From positions 1 to 64,000 of the forward strand of contig CAYVNA010000001.1 in the NCBI GenBank assembly GCA_964452735.1: a stretch of 64,000 nucleotides of DNA, in the 5' to 3' direction. The position numbers and the translations under genes were made by a program. A model generated the notes under the pieces. The model saw nothing but the letters and a program-made list of their open reading frames with translations. It had not been told where the DNA came from and did no database searches. The DNA is from UBA2177 sp964452735 (GTDB taxonomy: Bacteria; Patescibacteriota; Dojkabacteria; SC72). Shown in pieces: positions 16,743 to 24,679 of the stretch. Every line of letters begins with the position of its first letter. Position 1 is the stretch's first letter.

Positions 16743-17306
16743 TTACTCTTCGGAAACAGAAATATCCATATCAAAGATTTCTGAGAACTGAACCCCAGAG
16801 AGATTCTCTATGGAGAGAAAGATCGTTTCCTCGGATCCTGCTTTTATCGTAATCTCCTGTTTGTATGTTTCTCCTTGCCCATCCTGTATTCTGAACTTTT
16901 CCTTTCCAATCATTAGAAATACATCGGATCTTGTATTACTTAAAGTTTGTCCAAAGAATACAACCTTCTTATCAGCACTTCCTCTATTTGATATCTTCAA
17001 TATTGGTTTTGAGTATATGTCAGAAGCTCTTTTGTTCAAGTTCGTGGAATAGGTATATCTATTATTGTCAATCTTACTAAGGTTTTCATTAGAGAATATT
17101 TCATGTTTTCCACCAACCATATCTATTTTTATATCTTCTTGTGAGGTTACACCCAAAACGTCTAACTTCTTAAGTTCTTTTGTGAGAGGAGTTAGATTCA
17201 TTACAGTGATTGTTGGGATGATGAACAGTAGGGCTAGTATACCAAGAGCGAAGGGTTCTAGAACCTGAAGGAATACAAATTTTGCTTTACCATAGCTTTT
17301 TGTCAT
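16743..17306 (-). CDS. Hypothetical membrane-anchored protein
   Basis: A 187-residue protein with one N-terminal membrane helix (about residues 13-36, PFALGILALLFIIPTITVM) followed by a ~140-residue extracytoplasmic beta-rich domain that ends in acidic residues. I find no known motif. Its ATG shares a base with the stop of the upstream membrane-protein gene (17306-17854), so the two are translationally coupled and probably act together in the envelope. The pair sits between rpsT and lepA. Confidence 0.7.
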   Translation of the reverse strand: MTKSYGKAKFVFLQVLEPFALGILALLFIIPTITVMNLTPLTKELKKLDVLGVTSQEDIKIDMVGGKHEIFSNENLSKIDNNRYTYSTNLNKRASDIYSKPILKISNRGSADKKVVFFGQTLSNTRSDVFLMIGKEKFRIQDGQGETYKQEITIKAGSEETIFLSIENLSGVQFSEIFDMDISVSEE

Positions 17307-17854
17307 TAGTAGTATTTTGCTTCTCTTGGATATATCTTATCAATTTCTAACTCGAATGTCTTCATAGTTCCCCAAATACTGAAGAGGGAAATAACTCCAG
17401 AAGTAATTCCTACCCAGTCATATGTACTGCCTTGTATTGTTTGTACTATCACAATAGCTACCGAGATTGTTAGGAAGGATGTCCAGATGAAGATCTGGAG
17501 AAAGGTTGTATCTTGTTTAGTTATCCATTTAAGGATATTCAGTCTGGTTATCTTTACTACAGTTCTGGGATTTTGCAAAGAAGATTGATAGATAGAGGTC
17601 TTCAGGATAAAGTAAATGGTAGGAATTGCGATTAGCATAATCATCAAGAGGTTGGACATTGAGTTTACAAACAATGTTGTATTTTCATCGAGGAAGAGTA
17701 TTTGTATGGAGAATATACCATTTAAATTATTCTCTATAACGAACTCTAAATCATATATAACACTAATGATTGCAATACCCAGAAACTTCCCAACTATCAT
17801 TAAGATAGCAGGAGTTAGGGATATTTTAAGCGCTCTTCTTAGCAGTTTTGACAT
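17306..17854 (-). CDS. Hypothetical four-helix membrane protein
   Basis: A 182-residue integral membrane protein with about four hydrophobic segments (near residues 11-36, 65-86, 120-141 and 145-165) and a short cytoplasmic end. The family is not recognised and no transporter motif is evident. Its start lies within the last 29 bases of rpsT, and its stop overlaps the start of the next gene, so all three are likely on one transcript from the rpsT promoter. Confidence 0.7.
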   Translation of the reverse strand: MSKLLRRALKISLTPAILMIVGKFLGIAIISVIYDLEFVIENNLNGIFSIQILFLDENTTLFVNSMSNLLMIMLIAIPTIYFILKTSIYQSSLQNPRTVVKITRLNILKWITKQDTTFLQIFIWTSFLTISVAIVIVQTIQGSTYDWVGITSGVISLFSIWGTMKTFELEIDKIYPREAKYY

Positions 17855-18122
17855 TATCTTGGGACAGCTTGTTTAAATTTTTGGTTAGGCGAGATTTCAT
17901 TCTACTTGCCTTTCCTTTCTTTATGATATTTTTTCTAGCAGCTTTGTCAAGAACTTTGTATAGATTCTTTAAATTCTTTTTAGCTTCAACATCTTTAGAC
18001 TCTTTTGTTAATGCGACTTGGCCTTTTACAGCTCTCTTAACTCTATTTCTTAGTCTGTCGTTATTTGTTTTTCTTCTTTTATTTTGTCTAAGATCTTTTA
18101 TTGAAGTTTTTAGATTTGGCAT
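17826..18122 (-). CDS. rpsT: 30S ribosomal protein bS20
   Basis: A 98-residue, very basic helical protein that binds 16S rRNA. The start MPNLKTSIKDLRQNKRRKTNN and the internal NRVKRAVK and KGKASRMKSRL segments are typical of bS20. A consensus -10 sits 5 bases upstream of its ATG. The end overlaps the following membrane-protein gene by 29 bases in a different frame. Confidence 0.95.
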   Translation of the reverse strand: MPNLKTSIKDLRQNKRRKTNNDRLRNRVKRAVKGQVALTKESKDVEAKKNLKNLYKVLDKAARKNIIKKGKASRMKSRLTKNLNKLSQDNVKTAKKSA

Positions 18123-18127
18123 TTCTT

Positions 18128-18133
18128 ATTATA
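18128..18133 (-). promoter_or_regulatory. Consensus -10 of rpsT
   Basis: Reverse-strand TATAAT with a 5-base gap (AAGAA) to the rpsT ATG at 18122; this again implies a leaderless mRNA. Confidence 0.45.
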
Positions 18134-18200
18134 TTTAAAAATGATTAATAACTCAGGGTATTATATATATAATGAGGATATTTGTAAACGTTTTTGTTTG

Positions 18201-18209
18201 TGTTAGACT
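18201..18209 (+). promoter_or_regulatory. Extended -10 of the 18216 gene
   Basis: TG-T-TAGACT with the hexamer at 18204-18209, leaving 6 bases before the ATG at 18216. Confidence 0.4.
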
Positions 18210-18215
18210 TTTAAT

Positions 18216-18629
18216 ATGGGAGGAAATAGGGTATTCAAGATAGTGGTTACTACTTTTCTAGTATTTTTAATTCTAGGATTATCTCTTTTGTATTATCTAA
18301 ACAATATCCCAGAGGAGAAGGAAGTTGAGGTTCTAGGAGAGAGCGCTCCATCTCATGTCCCATATATTACAAGTGTTGTTCCTAGTTTTGTTTTTGAGGG
18401 AGAGGAGTATATTTACAAGGTGAGAATGGTGGATTCGGATACTGATTTCAAAGACATTTCTTTATCTATGATTGAGGGTCCAGGCTGGTTGAGTGTTGAG
18501 GGTTGGTATCTTAAGGGTGTTGCTCCTCTGGGGAGTTCTGGTACATACAAAGTTGTTTTGAAGGTGAGTGATGGATATAATAGTTCTACTCAAGAAAGTT
18601 ATATTTTAGTAAGTAACGATGTTAGATAA
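18216..18629 (+). CDS. Secreted/anchored Ig-like protein
   Basis: A 137-residue protein with an N-terminal hydrophobic anchor (about residues 8-29) and one beta-sandwich domain. The segment PGWLSVEGWYLKGVAP followed by GTYKVVLKVSDGYNSS matches the putative-Ig (He_PIG/cadherin-like) repeat found in surface proteins; a similar domain occurs in the protein at 26444-28423. The extended -10 directly upstream and the 11-base overlap with the next gene suggest a two-gene leaderless operon. A role in cell-surface structure is inferred. Confidence 0.75.
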   Translation: MGGNRVFKIVVTTFLVFLILGLSLLYYLNNIPEEKEVEVLGESAPSHVPYITSVVPSFVFEGEEYIYKVRMVDSDTDFKDISLSMIEGPGWLSVEGWYLKGVAPLGSSGTYKVVLKVSDGYNSSTQESYILVSNDVR

Positions 18630-19029
18630 AAAGGTTTTCTATATTTTAGGGATTTTCTCTTTTATACTGGTTTCAGTTTCTTCCTTTCTATTGATAACTA
18701 AGAATGTAGTTGGGTTTGATATTGGAGGAGCATCTTCTGATAGTTGTGTTCCATATAATGTTATCTTGGAGAGGGGTTCCAAGGATCATTCGTTGAAGAT
18801 ATATTGGTCTACGAAGGAGAAGTGTATAGGCTTTGTTCAGTATGGTCGAGATGCAAATAATTTGGATTTGGTATCTGTTGATCTGGTTAATATGAATAAG
18901 TCAAAGGAGCATGTAGTTACTTTGGAGCAGTTGATGAGCAAGGAGATATATTATTTTCTTATCAATTCACAAGAGATTCCTTATGGGAATGGCGGTGTTC
19001 CTCTGCAGTTTGTTTTAGACTCTCTTTAG
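18619..19029 (+). CDS. Secreted/anchored FN3-like protein
   Basis: A 136-residue protein with an N-terminal membrane helix (about residues 6-27) and a single beta domain resembling the FN3-type N-domain of purple acid phosphatases: SLKIYWSTKEKCIGFVQYG, then HVVTLEQL and IYYFLI. Two Cys residues could form a disulfide. The same fold pattern (VTWVT ... NYG ... H.V.L..L.P...Y.F.I) is seen in the large proteins at 38840 and 42719. The start overlaps the preceding gene. It converges with the 19026-20786 gene, overlapping by 4 bases. Confidence 0.7.
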   Translation: MLDKKVFYILGIFSFILVSVSSFLLITKNVVGFDIGGASSDSCVPYNVILERGSKDHSLKIYWSTKEKCIGFVQYGRDANNLDLVSVDLVNMNKSKEHVVTLEQLMSKEIYYFLINSQEIPYGNGGVPLQFVLDSL

Positions 19030-20786
19030 CTTTTTCTTTCTATCTTTCGAACAACCTTCTCTTCGAAGTATCTCTTTGGATTTATTACTTTCGCAGATTT
19101 GAATTCCACCTCTTTGTATAGTTCTGAGTCAACAATCTTCTCAACAAGGATTTTCCCAAAAGGTCTGTTGTATATATACCATCCTATGATGATAGTCATT
19201 AGTCCTACTATTATCTTTGCAATTACAGAATCGAGAATTCCAGTACTAGGTGTTGTTGGTGTTGTAGGGGTGGTTGGTGTTGTGGGAGTTGTTGGTGATT
19301 GGCAGTCTTGGGCTACCTGTATCACATATTCAGCTCTCAATGTAGATGGATCGGAAGGGATTTCTGATGGTGAGATGATTGCTTCATTCTGATTTGCTCC
19401 TGTTAACGCATTTGTTCCTGCTTGTGATTGGAATACAATAGTTAATGACTGCCCAGAAGATATTTGCCAACCTCCTCCTTTTGCCCAATCGATTTCTTGT
19501 GTATCTCCTACAGTTGATACTGTGACATAGTCAGAATCTGTAACGGAGACTCCATTTATTTTTGTTGATCCACTAACATATGTAAATCCTAGAGGGAGTT
19601 TATCTTTAACAGAATTTATATTCTGGGTAGCAGAACTTCCATTCGATGCTGTGATTGTGAACTGTGCAATGTTCTCAGGAGAAACTCTTTCTACACATGA
19701 TACATTAGAGTTTTTTGATACGGCAAAGTTTGACTCCTCTGTAGTTCCTGAAGGAGTAGTTTCCTCAACTTTTGCGAACTCAAATGTCCCAGATACTGTT
19801 CCAATGGATTCTCCATCCTCGGTTACCTCTGCTGTAATTTTTATATTCCCTGTGGTGGTATCTAATTGAGAGAAACTTTTCTCAGTCCCAAAATTCTCCG
19901 AATTGTATAGATCCTGTTCCAGTATTGTGATTTCCCCTTTAGAGGAATCTATGGTAAAGCCTTGGTTCATTACTAAGTCTGTGAGGTTTTTGTCAAAAGT
20001 GAACCTTATGGATATAACAGAACTTTCATCAATATTTCCTACCCCAATTCGTATCTTCGACACTTTGTTAACACCATCAGCAACTCTCGTTTGTACTTGA
20101 ATATCACTCAAATTGCTTGTTCCTGCTTGCTCTACCTCTATTAATCTTCTACATAACGGAGAGTTTATTTTCTCACCATCTGAATCTGTTGCTGTAGCGA
20201 CAATATTCAAGGTGCTAGTATCTAGCTCAGATATTGTCTTCTTGATTGTTAGCTTGTCTGGAGATACTACATCTGGATCTGTATCTTCATTGTTTATAAC
20301 GAATTTGTAATTTGTGTATTCCTTCTTGAATTTTGCTTCGATGGAGACCTCGTCATTAGAAGAAATCTTCCCCGTTACGATTTTCCCTTCCTTGTCTTTC
20401 ACTATCATCTCTGTACATCTGCTGTCTAGTACTGTTTGTAGTTGGCATACCTTGTATAGGTCCTGTTTAGTTGTACTGTTTAGGAGATTTGTAGAGAGAT
20501 CCTTAGTAGAGCAGGAAGCTCTGCACACCTCATCTCCGGTTACTGTGTTAGTTTTGAACATGAAGCCTCTTCTAGGATCTCCACACTCAGATACTATGGA
20601 AGGGTCTATGTAGTAGCAGGCACATGTAGTTTCTGCAGAGGTATCTTCCTTCGTTGTATCTCCAATAGCGTAGAAATATATTGCTGTACCGATAAGGCCA
20701 AGACCTAGTATACCTGCTATAACTAACAAAACGATTGTGAGTCTTTTGGGCTTTCTCGTGGTTGTTACTCTTCTAACCTCTTCCAT
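19026..20786 (-). CDS. Surface protein with DUF11-like domain
   Basis: A 586-residue protein. A basic N-terminus precedes a membrane helix (about 17-42); then comes a Cys-rich segment (CACYYIDPSIVSECGD, CRASC) and several beta domains. A DUF11-like module follows, with DKLPLGFTYVSGSTKING and GQSLTIVFQSQ. Next are a Thr-Thr-Pro repeat, a second hydrophobic helix (about 519-540) and a basic ~45-residue tail. Two membrane spans would place the central ~470 residues outside the cell with both ends inside. No catalytic motif is seen; a structural envelope role is inferred. TPSTG before the last helix resembles a sortase motif, but the long tail after the helix argues against that reading. Confidence 0.75.
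   Translation of the reverse strand: MEEVRRVTTTRKPKRLTIVLLVIAGILGLGLIGTAIYFYAIGDTTKEDTSAETTCACYYIDPSIVSECGDPRRGFMFKTNTVTGDEVCRASCSTKDLSTNLLNSTTKQDLYKVCQLQTVLDSRCTEMIVKDKEGKIVTGKISSNDEVSIEAKFKKEYTNYKFVINNEDTDPDVVSPDKLTIKKTISELDTSTLNIVATATDSDGEKINSPLCRRLIEVEQAGTSNLSDIQVQTRVADGVNKVSKIRIGVGNIDESSVISIRFTFDKNLTDLVMNQGFTIDSSKGEITILEQDLYNSENFGTEKSFSQLDTTTGNIKITAEVTEDGESIGTVSGTFEFAKVEETTPSGTTEESNFAVSKNSNVSCVERVSPENIAQFTITASNGSSATQNINSVKDKLPLGFTYVSGSTKINGVSVTDSDYVTVSTVGDTQEIDWAKGGGWQISSGQSLTIVFQSQAGTNALTGANQNEAIISPSEIPSDPSTLRAEYVIQVAQDCQSPTTPTTPTTPTTPTTPSTGILDSVIAKIIVGLMTIIIGWYIYNRPFGKILVEKIVDSELYKEVEFKSAKVINPKRYFEEKVVRKIERKS
19251..19297. repeat. Short tandem repeat coding Thr-Thr-Pro
   Basis: Near-perfect 9-base units encoding five successive TTP triplets on the reverse strand, forming a linker just before the C-terminal membrane helix of the surface protein. 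It is prone to slippage and thus to length variation. Confidence 0.6.
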
Positions 20787-20854
20787 TCTGGGCAGTAAAA
20801 AATTATCCTTTCCATAAAGTTTAATTTAATACCCCATGAGTGTCAACATAGTAT

Positions 20855-21793
20855 CTAGAGATAGGGGCATATGAGTGTTAGACCAAGTGGTCCATCAATT
20901 TTTCCTGTCTTTATTTGGTGGTCTAAGTTGGAAAGTTTTGAATAAATGAATTTCATTTTTTCCTGGGTATATCCTTTTGAACTTTTTACTAAGGATCCTA
21001 CTGTGAAAGGTGGTACTTTTAGTACTGAGGCAATTCTTCCATAATCGACACCTTTGTTTAAAAGCTCTTTTGTAAGGAAGATTAACCTAAGGTTTCTTCC
21101 TAGCATAGATAGTATATAGTTAGAATCGACGTGTTGAGAGAGTAGCTTATTGAGAATTAGAAGGCTTCTTTTCTTGTCTTCAACATTTATGCTATCGATG
21201 AGTTCCCAGATGTCATTTTCGAGAGTATTTATCGTTATTTCTTCCAAATCATTTTCTTTTATTATTCTGTTTTCATCTTTTAACTTGAATTTCTTTATTA
21301 CGTTATAGCATCTCTCTGGATCGTAATTTGTACTCTCTGCAAGGATTTTTATTGCAGAAGGTTCTATCTTCAATTCTTCCTTTTCTAGGATAGATCTTAG
21401 CCATGTTATGAATGATCGTTTGTTTAACAGTGGATACTCTTCTAATTCGTTCATTTTACTGAAGAATTTATAATATTTTGTATTTGATTTGATTTTTTGG
21501 TCCTCCCAAATTATTATGATATCTTCATTACCCAAGTTCTCCATTGATTTTAGGATATTCTCTATTAATATCTCCTTCTCCTTGTTCTTGTATACTCTTT
21601 TGAGAAATATTATCCTACGAGAAGAGAATAGAGATGGTGAGGATATTGTATCTATTATGTTTTGGGCTTTAGTAGTATCAGCATCTATTGCTAAAGATTC
21701 AAAGGCATCTTTAATGATTTCTTCATATATGTATTTGTGTGCTGCCTCTAAAGAAAGGAAAGGTGAGGCTCCATGGAATAGTTTGTATACCAC
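20855..21793 (-). CDS. holA: DNA polymerase III delta subunit
   Basis: A 312-residue clamp-loader subunit that opens the sliding clamp. The N-terminal half has the divergent AAA+ core (SSPSLFSSRRIIFLKRVYK, IIIIWEDQK), and the C-terminal half has the HolA collar, with NDIWELIDSINVEDKK, LLSQHVDSNYILSMLGRNLRLI and KVPPFTVGSLVKSSKGY. It starts with GTG 8 bases after the LCP-protein stop and is the last gene of the alaS-ruvX-mltG-LCP run. Assignment rests on overall pattern, since delta has no strict motif. Confidence 0.88.
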   Translation of the reverse strand: MVYKLFHGASPFLSLEAAHKYIYEEIIKDAFESLAIDADTTKAQNIIDTISSPSLFSSRRIIFLKRVYKNKEKEILIENILKSMENLGNEDIIIIWEDQKIKSNTKYYKFFSKMNELEEYPLLNKRSFITWLRSILEKEELKIEPSAIKILAESTNYDPERCYNVIKKFKLKDENRIIKENDLEEITINTLENDIWELIDSINVEDKKRSLLILNKLLSQHVDSNYILSMLGRNLRLIFLTKELLNKGVDYGRIASVLKVPPFTVGSLVKSSKGYTQEKMKFIYSKLSNLDHQIKTGKIDGPLGLTLICPYL

Positions 21794-21800
21794 TTTCTTA

Positions 21801-23225
21801 TTACTCAGATATAATTTCTTTACCTATTAGTATTGTAACATCTGTACCGTTATTATTTATAGTCATGTATTCTGGTTTCTCCATATTTTTAATTTCAAAG
21901 AGGTCCTTAAGGTTGTTTGTTAGAGAATCCATTTCAGCATCATTGCTATATATGTATTCCCCTTCCTTGTCTTTGTATAGAGTTCCACCAAAAGATAGAT
22001 TCATATATGGAAGCATTTCCGAAAGTTTCACAAACCTTTCTCTTGCTAATTTATATCCTAGACCTGTGTCATATACTACAATCTTGGGATTCCAAGAGTA
22101 TATACCAGGATATTTTTTAAGGAGATCAACATATGTGATAATGTCTGAATATTTCCCGTAGCCGAGTTTGGGGCCAATTGCATAGGCTCCACTCTCTGGA
22201 TATTTTCTTTCTATTAAAGATGAATTCCCACTTTCTGGATCTAGAACAAAGGAGTATGTTTTACCGTTTCCTTCATCATATTTCTTTGCAAGATCAAATG
22301 CTGCATCTATGTCGTTTAAACTGAACTCCGAGACTTTAACATTTCCTGATACTGAGGAGAGGATTCCCATTAGTGTTTTCGGATTGGAGAGTGATTCTGT
22401 TGAAAGGATTTTTTCTTTTAGAGCTATTATGACTTTTTGTTGCCTTTTTGCTCTAGCGAAGTCAGTCCCTTCGTTATTTTGTTGAGAATGTCTAGAGCGT
22501 GAGTATATCAAGGCTGTAGCTCCATCCATTGTTTGTGGACCTGCTTTGAAGGAAACTGTCTTGTATCCGTATCCCTCAGGATAACTATAGTCAGTGAAGC
22601 TGTTTTCCACATTCACATCTACTCCTCCAACTGCGTCAATTAGTCCTTCGAAGGCTTTGAAGTCCACCATTGCGTAGTATTGTATTTCTTGTCCTGTTAC
22701 CCTTGTCACGGTATCTTTCAATGCTTCTATTCCAGAACCTTCTTTCTTTTGTTCGGCAGAACTATATATGCTATTTATCCTTACGTACCATTTAGTATTT
22801 TCATCAACCTCTACATGGAAGTCTCTAGGTATTGAGATCATTAAGATGTTATTACTCTTATGATTGTAGGAGACTAGGATTAGGGTATCCGTATTGAGTA
22901 GGGTCTCGCTTTCTCTTGTATCTATACCCATTAATAGTACATTTGTATACTCTCCTGAGGAGTCTTTCTTTAGTTCATGTTTCTCGAAAGAGATAAGGGA
23001 TTTAGGATCCAGTCTGAACCCTAGTTCTTTTGAAAATATATATCCTTTGTAGAAGAGGTAGCCAAAAGCTAAGAAGGCTAGGAAGGTTACTACCAGGAAA
23101 ATTATTGATATGATTTTTTTTCTTCGCTTTTTCTTCTCTTCTGGTGAGAGTGGGGTTTTTTCCTTGACCTTCGGTTTCAGGTCTTTTCCTAAATGACTAT
23201 CTTTTATATTCATTGCAATTTTCAT
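21801..23225 (-). CDS. LytR-CpsA-Psr (LCP) family cell-wall ligase
   Basis: A 474-residue membrane protein. A basic cytoplasmic N-terminus and one helix (about 36-61) are followed by the LCP domain: LLMGIDTRE, NTDTLILVSYN, ISIPRDF with the catalytic Arg, and GGVDVNVE. TALIYSRSRHSQQNN and DFARAKRQQKVI carry the phosphate-binding Arg residues. A LytR_C-like domain closes the protein (PKIVVYDTGLGYKLARE). LCP enzymes attach polyprenyl-linked glycopolymers to peptidoglycan. Its neighbour mltG also acts on peptidoglycan, which implies a Gram-positive-like envelope. It is transcribed after mltG (19-base gap) and before holA. Confidence 0.92.
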   Translation of the reverse strand: MKIAMNIKDSHLGKDLKPKVKEKTPLSPEEKKKRRKKIISIIFLVVTFLAFLAFGYLFYKGYIFSKELGFRLDPKSLISFEKHELKKDSSGEYTNVLLMGIDTRESETLLNTDTLILVSYNHKSNNILMISIPRDFHVEVDENTKWYVRINSIYSSAEQKKEGSGIEALKDTVTRVTGQEIQYYAMVDFKAFEGLIDAVGGVDVNVENSFTDYSYPEGYGYKTVSFKAGPQTMDGATALIYSRSRHSQQNNEGTDFARAKRQQKVIIALKEKILSTESLSNPKTLMGILSSVSGNVKVSEFSLNDIDAAFDLAKKYDEGNGKTYSFVLDPESGNSSLIERKYPESGAYAIGPKLGYGKYSDIITYVDLLKKYPGIYSWNPKIVVYDTGLGYKLARERFVKLSEMLPYMNLSFGGTLYKDKEGEYIYSNDAEMDSLTNNLKDLFEIKNMEKPEYMTINNNGTDVTILIGKEIISE

Positions 23226-23244
23226 AGTAGGGCAGTATCACTTA

Positions 23245-24243
23245 CTATCTTAGGTATTTATTTACATTAGAATTGTGTTCATCAAGAGTTGCTGCATAGT
23301 GAGGATTGCCTTCCAGATCATGAATGTAGTAGTAATATCTTGATTCAACAGGAGACCATACAGCCTGTATAGACTGGAGTCCAGGATTGCATATTGGAGT
23401 TGGAGGTAATCCAATCTTTTTGTATGTGTTGTATGGGTTGTCATCATCCTTGTCTTGTATGGTTATTACATGTTTCCAATCCTTTACAGGATAGAGTAAG
23501 GTAGCATCTGTTTGCAGGAGCCATCCTTCGTTATATCTTTTTATTATAATTCCTGCGATGGTAGGTCTATCATTTCCATTATATCCTTCTCTCTCAACTA
23601 TACTTGCTAGGACTATGTCTTCATATGTATATGAAGCACCAACCTTAGTCTTGAAGTTTCCAACCATTCTCTCTATAACTACCTCTTCTGTGGAATCTTT
23701 TGGAAAAGCATACTTATCAGGGAAAAGGAATCCCTCTAAATCCTTTACTTCGGAAATTAATCCCAAACTCTCTATGTATGTGGTATCAACAGTTAGGGAC
23801 AGGAATCTGTCTTTCGAGAAAGTTGTACCTACTAATTCCCTTTCTAGTATCTCTCCTATTTCATCTTTTCTTAGCCCTTCTGGTATAGATACCCAAATAT
23901 CCTGGCTTCTTCCAGACTGAAGTGTTTCTATGATTTCTTTAATACTTAGATTCTTTGGTAGCTCGTATACTCCTGCTTGTAGTTTTGTACCCAAATTGTT
24001 TATTCTAAGATATATCTTTGTATAGTACAGGAAGTTTTTTCTAATGAGTCCTTTTTCTATGAGGGAATCAACTATTTGATCTACGGTTTCCCCACTATTA
24101 ATTTGGAGAGTTACCTTCTCCGTTTCTTCACTGTTGATTATTTCGATTGCTCTATCATAGCTAAGTTTGAGAATGAGGATACTAACCAAAACGACAGTTA
24201 TCAGGATGATTAAGAGAAGTGATTTTTGTGGGACTTTTGTCAT
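23245..24243 (-). CDS. mltG: Endolytic transglycosylase MltG
   Basis: A 332-residue membrane-anchored enzyme that cleaves nascent glycan strands and so terminates peptidoglycan chains. An N-terminal helix (about 7-26) precedes a LysM-like region (INSGETVDQIVDSLIEKGLI) and the YceG catalytic domain. The catalytic Glu lies in LASIVERE, followed by NDRPTIAGIIIKR, LQTDATLLY, and YNTYKKIGLPPTPICNPGL with YYYIHD. Its ATG overlaps the ruvX stop by 4 bases, matching the conserved ruvX-mltG order in many bacteria. Confidence 0.95.
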   Translation of the reverse strand: MTKVPQKSLLLIILITVVLVSILILKLSYDRAIEIINSEETEKVTLQINSGETVDQIVDSLIEKGLIRKNFLYYTKIYLRINNLGTKLQAGVYELPKNLSIKEIIETLQSGRSQDIWVSIPEGLRKDEIGEILERELVGTTFSKDRFLSLTVDTTYIESLGLISEVKDLEGFLFPDKYAFPKDSTEEVVIERMVGNFKTKVGASYTYEDIVLASIVEREGYNGNDRPTIAGIIIKRYNEGWLLQTDATLLYPVKDWKHVITIQDKDDDNPYNTYKKIGLPPTPICNPGLQSIQAVWSPVESRYYYYIHDLEGNPHYAATLDEHNSNVNKYLR

Positions 24244-24677
24244 TGATTATTTTTATTTGAATTTAGAAATTCTTGTAAAAATACAGTAGCAGCTATTTGA
24301 TCTATCTTTACTCTGTATGATTTACTATGCTGTCCAGAAGATGTTAGCACATTTTGAGCTTCAGTTGTAGAAAAGCTCTCATCGTATGTAATGATGGGAA
24401 TATTCGAATGAACTTTTATCTTTGAGATAAATGTGTCTACCTTTTTACTTGTTTGATCTTGGTTCTCAGAGAAGGATTGGGGCTTCCCTATGAGGATTAT
24501 TTTAACTTGATACTCTCTGCAAATTTCTAGAATTTCCTGTATTACGGAATCAACTTTTCGATTTTTAGTTATGGAGATTGTTGTTAGGGGAGATGCTAGT
24601 ATTCCTTTTGAATCAGATATTGCTAATCCAAAATGTTTTTCACCATAGTCTATTGCTAGTATTGGGTATTCTTCCAT
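24240..24677 (-). CDS. ruvX: RuvX/YqgF Holliday junction resolvase-like nuclease
   Basis: A 145-residue RNase H-fold protein, probably needed for pre-16S rRNA 5'-end maturation as well as DNA junction cleavage. The catalytic acids lie in AIDYGEKHFGLAISD, YDESFSTTEA and KIDQIAATVFLQ. VKIILIGKPQSFSEN matches the conserved central strand. It follows alaS by 2 bases and overlaps mltG by 4, an order common among bacteria. Confidence 0.95.
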   Translation of the reverse strand: MEEYPILAIDYGEKHFGLAISDSKGILASPLTTISITKNRKVDSVIQEILEICREYQVKIILIGKPQSFSENQDQTSKKVDTFISKIKVHSNIPIITYDESFSTTEAQNVLTSSGQHSKSYRVKIDQIAATVFLQEFLNSNKNNQ

Positions 24678-24679
24678 TT

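Noticed and set aside
19211..19260. TPSTG before a membrane helix in the 19026-20786 protein as a sortase signal
   Set aside because: About 45 residues follow the helix, far longer than the short basic tail of sortase substrates, and the motif lacks the usual Leu/Ile-Pro.
20787..20854. Shared ACTGCCC element upstream of the 20786 and 23225 start codons as a regulatory motif
   Set aside because: Only two occurrences of seven bases; no statistical support without a genome-wide count.
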